A DNA stretch of 64,000 nt from NCBI GenBank assembly GCA_964586075.1, contig CAZPGZ010000005.1, forward strand, positions 62,001 through 126,000, in the 5' to 3' direction. A program made the translations under genes and the position numbers. Positions within the stretch are counted from its first letter, which is position 1. Each line of letters starts with the position of its first letter. This document shows positions 51,737 to 60,755 of this stretch, in pieces. The notes under the pieces are model-generated. The model did no database searches, was not told the DNA's origin, and was given only the letters and a program-made list of their open reading frames with translations. This stretch comes from JBAZLV01 sp964586075. Its GTDB lineage: Bacteria > Nitrospirota > UBA9217.

Positions 51737-53092
51737 ATGAAAGGTATGTTTCTTAAATCAATTGCTTTGGTTGTACTGTTCTTCGCTATGACAGTACTTG
51801 CGGCTCCCGCAGTCGTTCTGGCGGAAGAGGCCGCGGCACCTGCGGCTGCTGCCGCTGCGGCTCCTGCAGCGCCGCTTAAGATTGACACAGGCGACACAGC
51901 CTGGATGATTGTTGCAACGGCACTCGTCATGCTGATGACGGTGCCTGGTTTGGCGCTTTTTTACGGCGGTCTGTCAAAACGCAAGGATTCGCTCAATACT
52001 ATGGCCATGAGCTTTGTGGCATTTTGCATTGTGAGCGTTCTTTGGGTTCTCTACGGGTACACGTTTGCATTTGGTACGGATGTAAGCGGTTGGATAGGAA
52101 AAGCGGACAAACTGTTCCTGAGCGGGGTCGGTGTGAACAGCATATCGGATCTTGCTAAGACAATCCCTGAGCTGATATTTGTGGTATTCCAGCTGACATT
52201 TGCTGCAATCACCGTTGCACTGGCAAGCGGAGCCTACATCGAAAGAATGAAATTTTCTGCGTGGCTGCTTTTCTGCGTACTCTGGCTCAGCTTTGTATAT
52301 GTCCCGATCGCGCACTGGGTCTGGGGCGGAGGATTTCTGGCACAAGCAGGAGCACTGGACTTCGCGGGCGGCACGGTTGTGCATATTAACGCTGGTATCG
52401 CGGCCCTTGTCGGTGCGCTTGTTCTCGGAAATAGAAAAAGCAAACCTATTCTTCCGAGCAATCTGACGCTGGTTGTGACCGGAGCGGGATTGCTCTGGTT
52501 TGGATGGTTCGGTTTTAATGCGGGTTCTGCGGTTGCTGCGAACGGTCTTGCCGGTGCTGCATTCATCAATACCAACACAGCTACTGCCATGGCTGCATTA
52601 TCATGGATGTTCGTCGAATGGAAACACTCTGGCAAGCCGACCATGCTGGGTCTTGCATCTGGTGCGGTTGGTGGGCTCGTTGCCATCACGCCGGCAGCGG
52701 GTTTTGTAAATATCACCGGAGCACTGGTCATCGGCATCGCAGCGGGCGTTATTCCCTTCTATGCGGTTGCCGTCGTAAAACGGAAACTGGGGTACGATGA
52801 CACCCTTGATGCATTCGGGATTCACGGCGTTGGCGGGACGATTGGCGCGCTTCTTACCGGATTTTTCGCCGATCCAGCAATCAACGATGCAGGTAAGGGA
52901 TTGTTCTACGGCAATCCGATCCAGGTGTGGATCCAGATAAAAGCGATTTTGGTGACCGCTGTTTACTGTGCAGTCGTAACATTCATCATATTCATGATTG
53001 TAAAACTGATCGTTGGTCTGCGTGTCGATGCGGAAGAGGAAACGGTCGGTCTTGATGAAAGCCAGCATGGAGAACATGCCTACAATTCATAA
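51737..53092 (+). CDS. amtB: Ammonium transporter 1
   Basis: 451 aa: a signal-like first helix and an Ala-rich stretch, then the 11-helix Amt/MEP/Rh core. Signatures: DTAWMIVATALVMLMT, FYGGLSKRKDSL, FAAITVALASGAYIERMKF, DFAGGTVVHINAGIAALVGA (with a conserved pore His), and DTLDAFGIHGVGGTIGALLTG (second pore His). Paired with a PII gene and controlled from the sigma-54 promoter at 50457. A second amtB-PII pair follows at 56.9 kb. Confidence 0.95.
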   Translation: MKGMFLKSIALVVLFFAMTVLAAPAVVLAEEAAAPAAAAAAAPAAPLKIDTGDTAWMIVATALVMLMTVPGLALFYGGLSKRKDSLNTMAMSFVAFCIVSVLWVLYGYTFAFGTDVSGWIGKADKLFLSGVGVNSISDLAKTIPELIFVVFQLTFAAITVALASGAYIERMKFSAWLLFCVLWLSFVYVPIAHWVWGGGFLAQAGALDFAGGTVVHINAGIAALVGALVLGNRKSKPILPSNLTLVVTGAGLLWFGWFGFNAGSAVAANGLAGAAFINTNTATAMAALSWMFVEWKHSGKPTMLGLASGAVGGLVAITPAAGFVNITGALVIGIAAGVIPFYAVAVVKRKLGYDDTLDAFGIHGVGGTIGALLTGFFADPAINDAGKGLFYGNPIQVWIQIKAILVTAVYCAVVTFIIFMIVKLIVGLRVDAEEETVGLDESQHGEHAYNS

Positions 53093-53181
53093 TGAAGCGA
53101 GATGTCGTAATGGAAGGAAGACGGGACGGCTCAGGCTGATGGATTGAATCCTATCCCGTGTAGCCTTCACAAGGAGGTACT

Positions 53182-53520
53182 ATGAAAAAGATTGAAGCCG
53201 TAATCAAGCCGTTTAAGCTTGATGAAGTGAAAGACGCGCTGAATGCGCTTGGTGTGCAGGGCATGACCGTGAGCGAAGTGAAGGGGTTTGGTAGGCAGAA
53301 AGGTCATGTGGAACTTTACCGGGGAGCGGAATATGATGTGGCTTTTATTCCGAAGGTAAAGCTGGAAATTGTTGTGCCGGACAGTATTGCTGACAAGGCA
53401 ATTTCCACCATACAGGAAAAGGCAAAGACCGGAAAAATCGGTGATGGAAAGATTTTCGTATCGACGATCGAGGAAATTATCAGGATCAGGACCGGCGAAC
53501 GCGGTGAAGCAGCGATATAG
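53182..53520 (+). CDS. glnB: PII nitrogen regulatory protein (GlnB/GlnK) 1
   Basis: 112 aa, full-length PII. Tyr 51 lies in the T-loop (ELYRGAEYDVAF) where uridylylation occurs; B- and C-loops TGKIGDGKIFV and RIRTGERGEAAI are conserved. AAGGAGG precedes ATG 53182. It binds ATP/ADP and 2-oxoglutarate and would block the AmtB encoded just upstream. Confidence 0.95.
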   Translation: MKKIEAVIKPFKLDEVKDALNALGVQGMTVSEVKGFGRQKGHVELYRGAEYDVAFIPKVKLEIVVPDSIADKAISTIQEKAKTGKIGDGKIFVSTIEEIIRIRTGERGEAAI

Positions 53521-53542
53521 CAGGCCGCTGTGATCCTCCCTG

Positions 53543-53579
53543 GGTTGGCATGTTGCATGACATGCCAACCTTTTTTTTT
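53543..53579 (+). terminator. Intrinsic terminator after glnB
   Basis: Stem GGTTGGCATG (53543-53552) and CATGCCAACC (53561-53570), loop 8 nt, then nine T. Ends the porin-amtB-glnB unit. Confidence 0.92.
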
Positions 53580-53668
53580 GCGCTAGAAAACGGGACGCCG
53601 TCACAGACAACTATGTGCGAAAAGATGCGGATATGTGTCCGAGAAAAGAAGTGTGTCGTAAGAAATGC

Positions 53669-54622
53669 TCAGCGTTTCCCGCGTTTTTTCAAATTTCTAT
53701 GGTCTAAATCGTGGTAGCACTGCGCCTCGGCAAGAAACAACCTCATCTCGGCCGACTCTTCTCCCTCAAAGCGCCTGGTCACTTCTTCATAGGCCGCCAC
53801 AGCTTCCGGGAGCTTGTCATACATTTTGTACAGATTCCCTTTGCTTATCAGCGCTTCGGCTGCATATTTTTTGAGTTCTACGGACTGTTCACTGCCAAAA
53901 CGTTCGATTACCTCATCATACGCACGTAGTGCCGGGGTCAGATCACGTTCGGGATTGTTGCACTTGAGTGTGTTGCCTTTCCGTATCAAAGCGCCGGCTA
54001 CCCATTTTTTAAGTTCAGTTGACTGTTCGCCGGAAAAGCGCCGTACGACATCATCGTAAGCGGAGACAGCCTTTGACAGGTCGTCCCATTCGAACGTATT
54101 ACCTTTTCCTATCAGCGCCTCGGCGACTGCCTGCTTGAGTTCGATGGCCTGCTCGTTGCCGTAGCGCGTAATGACTTCTTCATATGCTGCTCTGGACTCA
54201 GGTTCTTTATACATTTTGTATAAAATGAATCCTTTGTGCAGCAGAGCCCCGGCAACGGATTTTTTAAACTCGGGTGAGTCCTCTTTGCTGCAGCGTGCCA
54301 CCACCCTGTCGAAATCTGCAAGAACTTGTTCCAGCTTATGCTGACGACCGAGACCTTTACCGAACAGCGCGTCCGTATAATCAGCGATGCGTTCTGCATC
54401 AGTTCGAAAAGCGGGTGCATCAGAATACAGCCACCCCGCGGGCAACGGCGTGGTTTTTTTTCTGAACAATGCCTGAAGAAATGCTTCCTGCCTGATGATG
54501 CAATAGGCTGGTGTCGATTCCTGCTCTAATATGTAAAATGCACGTTTTTTGCCAAAAAGCGACAGCAGCTTGTCTGAGAAGGACCGTGGTTCAAGCGTAA
54601 TAGGCATAAGCAAACCTTTCAT
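53669..54622 (-). CDS. Tandem-repeat (TPR-like) protein
   Basis: 317 aa. Residues about 95-300 hold five repeats of roughly 40-45 residues (YEEVITRYGNEQAIELKQAVAEALIGKGNT and similar), predicted helical, related to Sel1/TPR tracts. The N-terminal 90 residues look like a globular domain (SFSDKLLSLFGKKRAFYIL). Cytoplasmic by absence of signal. ATG 54622 has no strong ribosome-binding site; 54607 is an alternative. Probably a scaffold for protein partners. Confidence 0.75.
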   Translation of the reverse strand: MKGLLMPITLEPRSFSDKLLSLFGKKRAFYILEQESTPAYCIIRQEAFLQALFRKKTTPLPAGWLYSDAPAFRTDAERIADYTDALFGKGLGRQHKLEQVLADFDRVVARCSKEDSPEFKKSVAGALLHKGFILYKMYKEPESRAAYEEVITRYGNEQAIELKQAVAEALIGKGNTFEWDDLSKAVSAYDDVVRRFSGEQSTELKKWVAGALIRKGNTLKCNNPERDLTPALRAYDEVIERFGSEQSVELKKYAAEALISKGNLYKMYDKLPEAVAAYEEVTRRFEGEESAEMRLFLAEAQCYHDLDHRNLKKRGKR

Positions 54623-54934
54623 GCATGGTTATGGTTACTGAAATCTCCTCAGACCATAACGGATAGTCGTGGTGAAGTTGATACTCCGATAGCGCAGTGA
54701 AGGAAAGAGTTCAGGAAAACCGCTTGCACTGATAAGCAGGCACAACTTGAGAAGAATTTTACAGAAAAAAACCGGATTAGTCAACAACAGGAACAACGGG
54801 ACTCAACGGGTGGAGGTTGTTCTTGCTTGATGGAACCTAGGCTCTTTTGCCTGGATGATTTTGATGAAAAGGAGGCAAAGCCAAAGTTTGCCTCCTTTTC
54901 ATAGACCGACGATTTTCCGGGAAACAAGCGGCCG
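54623..54934. other. Intergenic region between two minus-strand genes
   Basis: Contains the terminator of the rubrerythrin unit (54866-54900). No gene seen. Confidence 0.6.
54866..54900. terminator. Terminator after rubrerythrin
   Basis: Perfect 14-bp stem, arms 54866-54879 and 54887-54900, loop 7 nt. On the minus strand the right arm reads out with a T-rich tail. Confidence 0.8.
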
Positions 54935-55432
54935 TTATTCCGCTTTCATAAATGCAACTTTGCCTGATTTACAGACCGGGCAGGTATCAGGAGCTTCACC
55001 TTCAGCAGTATATCCGCATACTCTGCAGACATAATAATCGAAGGTTTCTTTTGTTTTACCAAGCTCACTCAGTGCCTTTTGGTACAACGCTGCATGGACT
55101 TTTTCTACCTCATTTGCATAATTGAATGTTTTGAGAGCCCTGTCGTTGTTTTCTGCCTTGGCGTCGGCAATCATTTGCGGATACATCTTCAGGAACTCAT
55201 ACGATTCTCCATTAATGGCTTCCTGCAGATTCTCCGCCGTAGACTTGATACCGCCGAGTTCCTTCAGGTGATTATGCGCGTGGATGGTTTCTGCCGCAGC
55301 CGCAGCCCTGAACAGTTTCGCCACCTGGGTGTAGCCCTCCTGTTCCGCTTTTTTTGCAAACGCAAGATACTTTCTGTTGGCCTGGGACTCGCCGGCAAAG
55401 GCATCCTGCAGGTTTTTCTGTGATGTTGGCAT
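54935..55432 (-). CDS. rbr: Rubrerythrin
   Basis: 165 aa from ATG 55432. The N-terminal ferritin-like diiron domain carries ExxH-type ligands (AFAGESQANRKYLAFA, AAAAAETIHAHNHLKE, NEVEKVHAALYQKAL), and the C-terminal rubredoxin domain carries two CxxC pairs (YVCRVCGYTAEG, DTCPVCKSGK). It reduces hydrogen peroxide in anaerobes. Third gene of a perR-sod-rbr group on the minus strand. Confidence 0.95.
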   Translation of the reverse strand: MPTSQKNLQDAFAGESQANRKYLAFAKKAEQEGYTQVAKLFRAAAAAETIHAHNHLKELGGIKSTAENLQEAINGESYEFLKMYPQMIADAKAENNDRALKTFNYANEVEKVHAALYQKALSELGKTKETFDYYVCRVCGYTAEGEAPDTCPVCKSGKVAFMKAE

Positions 55433-55472
55433 TATTGACAATCTCCTTTCTTTTTCCAGTTGATCCTGTATT

Positions 55473-56051
55473 TTATTTTACTCGCGCTTCAACAGCAGCC
55501 CAGTTAATATTTTTAAAGAACGATTCGATGTAATCTGCGCGCTTGAGCCCATAATCAAGCATGAAGGCGTGCTCGAACACATCCATGATAAGCAGAGGGT
55601 TGCACCCGGCAGGATGGGAAACATCATGTTCATTTATCCAGAAATTGACAAGCCTTCCGGACAGAGTATCCTGGTACAGAACAACCCAACCGATGCCGCG
55701 CATGGCACCCGTTGCCCTGAAATCCTTTTCCCATGCTTCATAGTTGCCGAAACTTTCCGAGATTTTTTTGATCAGCGAACCGTTTTTATCAATGCCGCTT
55801 TTGCCGCCCAGATTTTCGAAATAATATTCATGAAGCCGCATTCCGTTGAATTCCCAGCCGAGACGGCGTTTGAGCTCTGCAAATTCCGGTGTTGCGGTCT
55901 TGCCGTCTTTGGCCATTTGATCGAGAGTATCAAGCACCTTGTTTGTATTGGTCACATACCCTTGATACAGCGTAAAATGATTTTTGAGCAGGGCCTCGCT
56001 GAACCCGGCCATCCCGATAAGTTTTGTATACTCTTTTGCTGTATAAGCCAT
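55473..56051 (-). CDS. sodB: Superoxide dismutase, Fe/Mn family
   Basis: 192 aa. Ligands: His in LLKNHFTLYQG, His of MRLHEYYFENLGG, Asp in IMDVFEHAFM and the following His. The NHFTLYQGYV start resembles the archaeal/clostridial branch of Fe-Mn SODs. The metal cannot be decided from sequence. AGGAGG precedes the start. Co-oriented with perR and rubrerythrin, so oxidative stress defence. Confidence 0.92.
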   Translation of the reverse strand: MAYTAKEYTKLIGMAGFSEALLKNHFTLYQGYVTNTNKVLDTLDQMAKDGKTATPEFAELKRRLGWEFNGMRLHEYYFENLGGKSGIDKNGSLIKKISESFGNYEAWEKDFRATGAMRGIGWVVLYQDTLSGRLVNFWINEHDVSHPAGCNPLLIMDVFEHAFMLDYGLKRADYIESFFKNINWAAVEARVK

Positions 56052-56167
56052 AACTGCTTCCTCCTTTTAATATTTAGTCCGATTGCTATAGTATAGCAGA
56101 CAAAATGTTTTTCGTGGTGTTCTAAAAACAGCAAAAATCTGCTGTTCCGGCAGCCGTTGCCGCACTA

Positions 56168-56578
56168 TTATTTTTTTTCCGGGCGACTTTTTCTACAGTT
56201 CGGGCAGAGACCGTGAAATTCAAGATGGCTTCTCGTAATAGTGAAATTTCTTTTAACGCTTTCCGGCAGCACCAGCGTGTACTCGACAGGAATATCGAAT
56301 ATCCGGCTGCAACGCGTGCAGAGAAGATGGCTGTGTTCACTTGTTTCAGTATCGTAGTGTTTTTTGTCAGGATTGGTCGTGAGTTCAAGCAGTCTGCCTC
56401 TCCGTTTCAACTCCGCAAGAGTCGTATAGATCGTTGCAAAAGAAATTGTCGGGAATTCTTTGAGAACCGCCTGGTAAATATCATCGGCTGAAGGATGCTG
56501 TAAATTTCCGTCCAGGTAATCCAGGATAGCCAGTCTCTGCGGGGTGAGTTTAAAGCCGATGTTTCTATATTTGTTCAT
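56168..56578 (-). CDS. perR: Fur-family regulator, PerR-like
   Basis: 136 aa. Winged HTH at about 10-85 (LTPQRLAILDYLDGN, ISFATIYTTLAELKRRGRL). Zinc pairs CTRC and CPNC lie at the C-terminus; the HSHLLC segment and His/Asp ligands are regulatory. The downstream sod and rubrerythrin genes argue for peroxide sensing (PerR) rather than iron uptake (Fur). A Fur/PerR-type palindrome sits 13 bp upstream, so autoregulation is likely. Confidence 0.88.
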   Translation of the reverse strand: MNKYRNIGFKLTPQRLAILDYLDGNLQHPSADDIYQAVLKEFPTISFATIYTTLAELKRRGRLLELTTNPDKKHYDTETSEHSHLLCTRCSRIFDIPVEYTLVLPESVKRNFTITRSHLEFHGLCPNCRKSRPEKK

Positions 56579-56590
56579 ATGGTTTATTAT

Positions 56591-56608
56591 AAATAATAAT
56601 TATTATTT
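56591..56608. promoter_or_regulatory. Fur/PerR-box palindrome
   Basis: AAATAATAATTATTATTT, an 18-bp perfect palindrome just upstream of the perR start (minus strand). Very similar to PerR/Fur boxes rich in TAATAATNATTATTA. Confidence 0.75.
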
Positions 56609-56795
56609 AGAGATATTGGGTTGCTACTCCTGTCCCTGCATCGCAAAGACCTAACGGTGTCATGTCATGCCTATTAATTATACACATGCCTAACAAATAG
56701 ACTGTGAGATGGATAGAATTTCCGTTCGCAAAAAAGAAAAGATAAAAAACAGTATAAAATCAATGGATTTGTTCTTTCTTTTTTTTAGCTGTCTG

Positions 56796-56811
56796 TGGCA
56801 TACGCCTTGCT
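56796..56811 (+). promoter_or_regulatory. Sigma-54 promoter of glnK-amtB 2
   Basis: TGGCATACGCCTTGCT: GG 56797-56798, 10 nt, GC 56809-56810. Only 2 of 16 bases differ from the promoter at 50457. Confidence 0.88.
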
Positions 56812-56875
56812 AAATAAGAAAGCAGCAGCTGCGCACAATATGTGCATCAACAAATCAGTTAAGGAGGCCGGATTG

Positions 56876-57214
56876 ATGAAGTTGATAAAATGTGTACTGC
56901 AACCCTATAAGCTTGATGAAGTAAAAGAAGCACTGGCGGCCATTCAGGTCCAGGGAATGACCATTTCGGAAGTAAAAGGATTCGGTAGGCAGAAAGGGCA
57001 CACGGAGCTTTATCGCGGCACAGAATATACCGTGGATTTTGTCCCTAAGGTTGAGATAGAAGTGGTCGTTCCTGACGCAACGGCCAAAACGGTCGTTGAT
57101 GCAGTAGTGCACGCGGCAAGAACCGGCAGAGTGGGAGACGGAAAAATATTTGTTCTGAATGTAGAAGAGGCCGTGCGCGTCAGGACCGGTGAATATGACA
57201 ATGAGGCCCTTTGA
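56876..57214 (+). CDS. glnK: PII nitrogen regulatory protein (GlnB/GlnK) 2
   Basis: 112 aa from ATG 56876, 8 nt after AAGGAGG (56861-56867). T-loop Tyr in ELYRGTEYTVDF; C-terminal VRVRTGEYDNEAL. It is close to the protein at 53182 but differs in the tail. Linked to its own amtB; gene order is glnK then amtB, the reverse of the first operon. Confidence 0.95.
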   Translation: MKLIKCVLQPYKLDEVKEALAAIQVQGMTISEVKGFGRQKGHTELYRGTEYTVDFVPKVEIEVVVPDATAKTVVDAVVHAARTGRVGDGKIFVLNVEEAVRVRTGEYDNEAL

Positions 57215-57263
57215 ATTGACAAGCGTGTGATCGTATGCATAAACTCTGGGAGGATTTAGCTAC

Positions 57264-58616
57264 ATGATTAGAAAAGATTTATTTCAAATAACGGCAGTTG
57301 TTCTGCTCTGTTTTCTGGTGTTTGCACCCTTTGCAGCAGCACAGGAGGGCCCTCTGTCGGCGACTGCTACGCCGACCGGTGCATCGGTTCCAAAGATCGA
57401 TACAGGAGACACAGCCTGGATGCTGGTGTCAACGGCATTGGTGATGCTCATGACGCCGGGGCTTGCGATGTTTTACGGAGGCATGGTCCGCAGAAAGAAC
57501 GTGCTCGGCACGATCATGCACAGCTTCATAGCCATCGCTTTGGTCAGCGTGCAATGGATTCTGTTCGGCTACTCGCTTTCGTTTGGCCCTGACTTCAAAG
57601 GCATTATCGGCAGTCTGGGCTGGGCGGGACTGAGCGGCGTGGATTTTTTGCCGAACGCAGATTATGCACCCACCATACCGCATATGGTTTTCATGCTGTA
57701 CCAGATGATGTTTGCGGTAATCACCCCTGCATTGATCAGCGGAGCGTTCGCGGAACGCATGAAATTTTCAGCCTTTCTGATTTTTACGATTGTCTGGACA
57801 ACCGTGGTGTATGACCCAGTTGCTCATTGGGTCTGGGGGACCGGAGGATGGCTCAGGAATCTGGGGGCGCTTGATTTTGCCGGCGGTATCGTCGTCCATG
57901 TTACTTCGGGGTTTTCCGCACTGGCCGCGGCGCTGTTTATCGGCAGAAGAAAAGGTTTTTTGCGCGAATCCATGCCTCCGCATAATTTGCCGCTGACGGT
58001 TCTCGGTGCGGGATTGCTCTGGTTCGGTTGGTTTGGATTCAATGCCGGAAGCGCTCTGTCCTCCGGCGCCCTTGCCGCTTCCGCATTCATCTCAACGCAC
58101 GCAGCTGCTTCCGCAGCCACGATTGCCTGGATCGCAGTAGAGTGGATCCATCGCGGCAAACCCACCATGTTCGGCGCTGCTACAGGGGCAATTGCCGGTC
58201 TTGCTACTATTACTCCTGCAGCAGGTTTTGTAGGGCCTGTTCCGGCACTTATCATCGGCCTGGCCGCGGGCATCGTATGCTACTTTGCATTGAACGCAAA
58301 AACCAGGTTCGGATATGACGATTCTCTCGATGCTTTTGGCGTGCACGGTGTCGGTGGAATGGTCGGAACCCTGATGGTCGGGCTTTTCGCATCCCTCGCG
58401 GTAAATGCGGCAGGTGCAAACGGAATGTTTTTCGGCAATGCAAAGCAGTTGCTTATTCAAGCAGGGGCCGTGATTGTCGTTGCCGCTTATTCGTTCGTCG
58501 TCAGTTTGGTTGTGCTGAAGGTCATTGAAGCGGTCGGCGGGCTGCGGGTGAATGCGGATCAGGAAACGGAAGGACTTGACATAACGCAGCATGGAGAGGC
58601 AGGATATTCTTCATAG
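57264..58616 (+). CDS. amtB: Ammonium transporter 2
   Basis: 450 aa, signal-like first helix, then the Amt core with the same signatures as the first copy (DTAWMLVSTALVMLMT, FYGGMVRRKNVLG, DFAGGIVVHVTSG, DSLDAFGVHGVGGMVG with pore His). Around half of residues match the first AmtB by eye. Two amtB/PII pairs may differ in affinity or in nitrogen signal. Expressed from the sigma-54 promoter at 56796 with glnK. Confidence 0.95.
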   Translation: MIRKDLFQITAVVLLCFLVFAPFAAAQEGPLSATATPTGASVPKIDTGDTAWMLVSTALVMLMTPGLAMFYGGMVRRKNVLGTIMHSFIAIALVSVQWILFGYSLSFGPDFKGIIGSLGWAGLSGVDFLPNADYAPTIPHMVFMLYQMMFAVITPALISGAFAERMKFSAFLIFTIVWTTVVYDPVAHWVWGTGGWLRNLGALDFAGGIVVHVTSGFSALAAALFIGRRKGFLRESMPPHNLPLTVLGAGLLWFGWFGFNAGSALSSGALAASAFISTHAAASAATIAWIAVEWIHRGKPTMFGAATGAIAGLATITPAAGFVGPVPALIIGLAAGIVCYFALNAKTRFGYDDSLDAFGVHGVGGMVGTLMVGLFASLAVNAAGANGMFFGNAKQLLIQAGAVIVVAAYSFVVSLVVLKVIEAVGGLRVNADQETEGLDITQHGEAGYSS

Positions 58617-58628
58617 AAATAAACCTGT

Positions 58629-59492
58629 TCACCGCCGCTGGACAATCAATACGCCGATAAGGGCGGCGGTGCCTCCTATCACTTGGAGAAGAGTGATGCG
58701 TTCACTGAGAAAAAGTGCCGCAAATACCACTGCGACACAGGGCATAAGGTAATGATATACGATGGTGCGGGTGACGCCTATTTGCTGTATTCCCTGGTAC
58801 CAGAGCGTGAAGGCCACGCCGGCGGCGATGAAAGCGCAAAAGCCGAGTGCGAACCAGGATTGCAGTGAGATGCCGGACCATGATTGCTGTGCCAGTTCGT
58901 ACGCGCTGACGGGAAGGAGCACGATGGTTCCTGCCGCAATGCTGTATGCCGTGACTTTCAGCGGCGAATATTTCAGGAGCAGCGGTTTTGCCATGAGCGT
59001 ATAGAAGGCCCAAAGCACAGCGCCGCAAAGAGTCAGAAGATCGCCGAAAAAGCCCGACGAGGAAAAACTGAATTCACCATAATGGCTTCTGATGATCAGA
59101 AATACGCCTGCGGAAGCCAGCGCCAGGCCGGCGATGATACGGGCAGTGACCCGCTCGTTCCCGCTGAGGGACTGAATGAATACCGCAAAAAGCGGCGAGA
59201 GAGAGATAATCAGCGCGGAATTTGAGGCTGATGTATAGTTCAGCCCGTACATGAAGAACAGATTGTACAGGGTGATGCCGATAATACCGAGCCGGACAAG
59301 CGCGGCACGATCCTGCCGGTCGACCGAGAGCGGCTCCTTGTTCAAAACCATGACGGTGATAAGGAAGAGGGCCGCCAGAAAGAATCGAACGACCGTAAAA
59401 CTCAGGGGCAGAAACTCCGCGAGCGCGAATTTTACAACGGCGAAATTAACGCCCCATATTAAGGCGACGAGAAGAAGGCGAATATTAAACAT
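58629..59492 (-). CDS. EamA/DMT-family membrane transporter
   Basis: 287 aa from ATG 59492, with ten hydrophobic helices and two EamA repeats (RLLLVALIWGVNFAVVKF; DLLTLCGAVLWAFYTLMAK). Drug/metabolite exporter superfamily, substrate unknown. The open frame extends 66 bp more to 59558, but the shorter form places the first helix at the N-terminus. Its 3' end is 12 bp from the amtB stop, convergent. Confidence 0.85.
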   Translation of the reverse strand: MFNIRLLLVALIWGVNFAVVKFALAEFLPLSFTVVRFFLAALFLITVMVLNKEPLSVDRQDRAALVRLGIIGITLYNLFFMYGLNYTSASNSALIISLSPLFAVFIQSLSGNERVTARIIAGLALASAGVFLIIRSHYGEFSFSSSGFFGDLLTLCGAVLWAFYTLMAKPLLLKYSPLKVTAYSIAAGTIVLLPVSAYELAQQSWSGISLQSWFALGFCAFIAAGVAFTLWYQGIQQIGVTRTIVYHYLMPCVAVVFAALFLSERITLLQVIGGTAALIGVLIVQRR

Positions 59493-59609
59493 GGCAAAAA
59501 TCGGTGCAGTGCCGCTTTTCGAAAAAACAGCCGGCCGGATATCAGCAGTGAGCGGCACTATACCACAAATTAACTTGAATCATCAAATATATTGTGCTAT
59601 CAATTACGT

Positions 59610-60719
59610 ATGAGCTCTATTTCAACACGCATACCCGATCTTACCGCTGATATTCTGGCCGGCATTGTTGACGGTGTTGTCGTAACGGATTTGGATGGTA
59701 TGGTTTTGATCTGGAACCGCGCCGCGGAAGAAATGACCGGTGTTGCTGCAGCGGACGCGATGGGAACAAGTGTTTATGCAATATTTTCCGATAATCCTGC
59801 CGTCAAAAAGCAGATAGAAAAAACGTTTTCAACCGGCAGGTCCTATTCGGACTATGAAGCCGAACTGGTGTCAAAACACCGGTCTCCGCTGCCCGTGGGT
59901 TTTGTAACATCCGTGCTCACGGACCGTGAGGGACGACCGACGGGACTTATCCTGTCTATCCGCGATCAGGAGGGTGTACGGGACCTCAAAGAACGCATGC
60001 GCCGCTCCGACCGCCTGACAACCCTGGGAATGATTGCCGCCGGGATAGCGCATGAAGTCAAAAATCCGCTGGTCGGTATACGCGGAGCAGCTCAGCTTCT
60101 GCAGTCGGAACTCCGTTCGGCAGCGGCTGCCGTCAAGGGAAATTTTGGAGAATATCTCGATGTGATTCTCAAGGAGGCCGACCGCCTGAACAGCGTGCTT
60201 GAAGAGATACTTGATTTTACACGCCTGAAGCCCCGGGAGATGCGCGCCCATAACATTCACAGCATTCTGGACCGCGTCCTTTTGCTGCAAGAGGGAAACG
60301 TGCGGGAAACCGGTACGGTGCTTACCCGGCTGTATGATCCGAGCCTTCCGGAGATCATCGGAAATGAAGACCAGCTGGTCCAGGTGTTTTTGAATATCAT
60401 CAAGAATGCGATTGAGGCGATGCCTGGTGGAGGAAAGCTGACCGTGGTCACGAGGATGTCCGATTTTTTTACGAGTGTGCAGACGGACGGGAAAAAGCAC
60501 AGGCTCATGGTCGTTAAGATTGGCGACACCGGCCCCGGCATAAAACAGGAACACTTGGCGGATATTTTTACGCCTTTTTTTACGACCAAAGACAGGGGGT
60601 CAGGCCTCGGCCTGGCGCTTTCCTATCAGATTGTGCAGGATCATCTGGGCACGATCAAAGTAGATAGCCGGCCGGATGAGGGCACCACATTCAGTGTGTA
60701 TTTACCGCTGGCGGGATGA
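59610..60719 (+). CDS. ntrB: Nitrogen-regulation-type histidine kinase (NtrB)
   Basis: 369 aa from ATG 59610. A PAS domain (about 12-115, ILAGIVDGVVVTDLDG), HisKA with H box AGIAHEVKNPLVGIRG, and HATPase with NAIEAMPGGG, DTGPGI and GSGLGL. No membrane helices, so cytosolic as in NtrB. It is coupled to the ntrC-like regulator immediately downstream and to two amtB-PII operons, fitting a nitrogen role. Confidence 0.9.
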   Translation: MSSISTRIPDLTADILAGIVDGVVVTDLDGMVLIWNRAAEEMTGVAAADAMGTSVYAIFSDNPAVKKQIEKTFSTGRSYSDYEAELVSKHRSPLPVGFVTSVLTDREGRPTGLILSIRDQEGVRDLKERMRRSDRLTTLGMIAAGIAHEVKNPLVGIRGAAQLLQSELRSAAAAVKGNFGEYLDVILKEADRLNSVLEEILDFTRLKPREMRAHNIHSILDRVLLLQEGNVRETGTVLTRLYDPSLPEIIGNEDQLVQVFLNIIKNAIEAMPGGGKLTVVTRMSDFFTSVQTDGKKHRLMVVKIGDTGPGIKQEHLADIFTPFFTTKDRGSGLGLALSYQIVQDHLGTIKVDSRPDEGTTFSVYLPLAG

Positions 60720-60755
60720 TACGTGCGTCCACAGCAGGAAACTGAGAGAGTTGAT

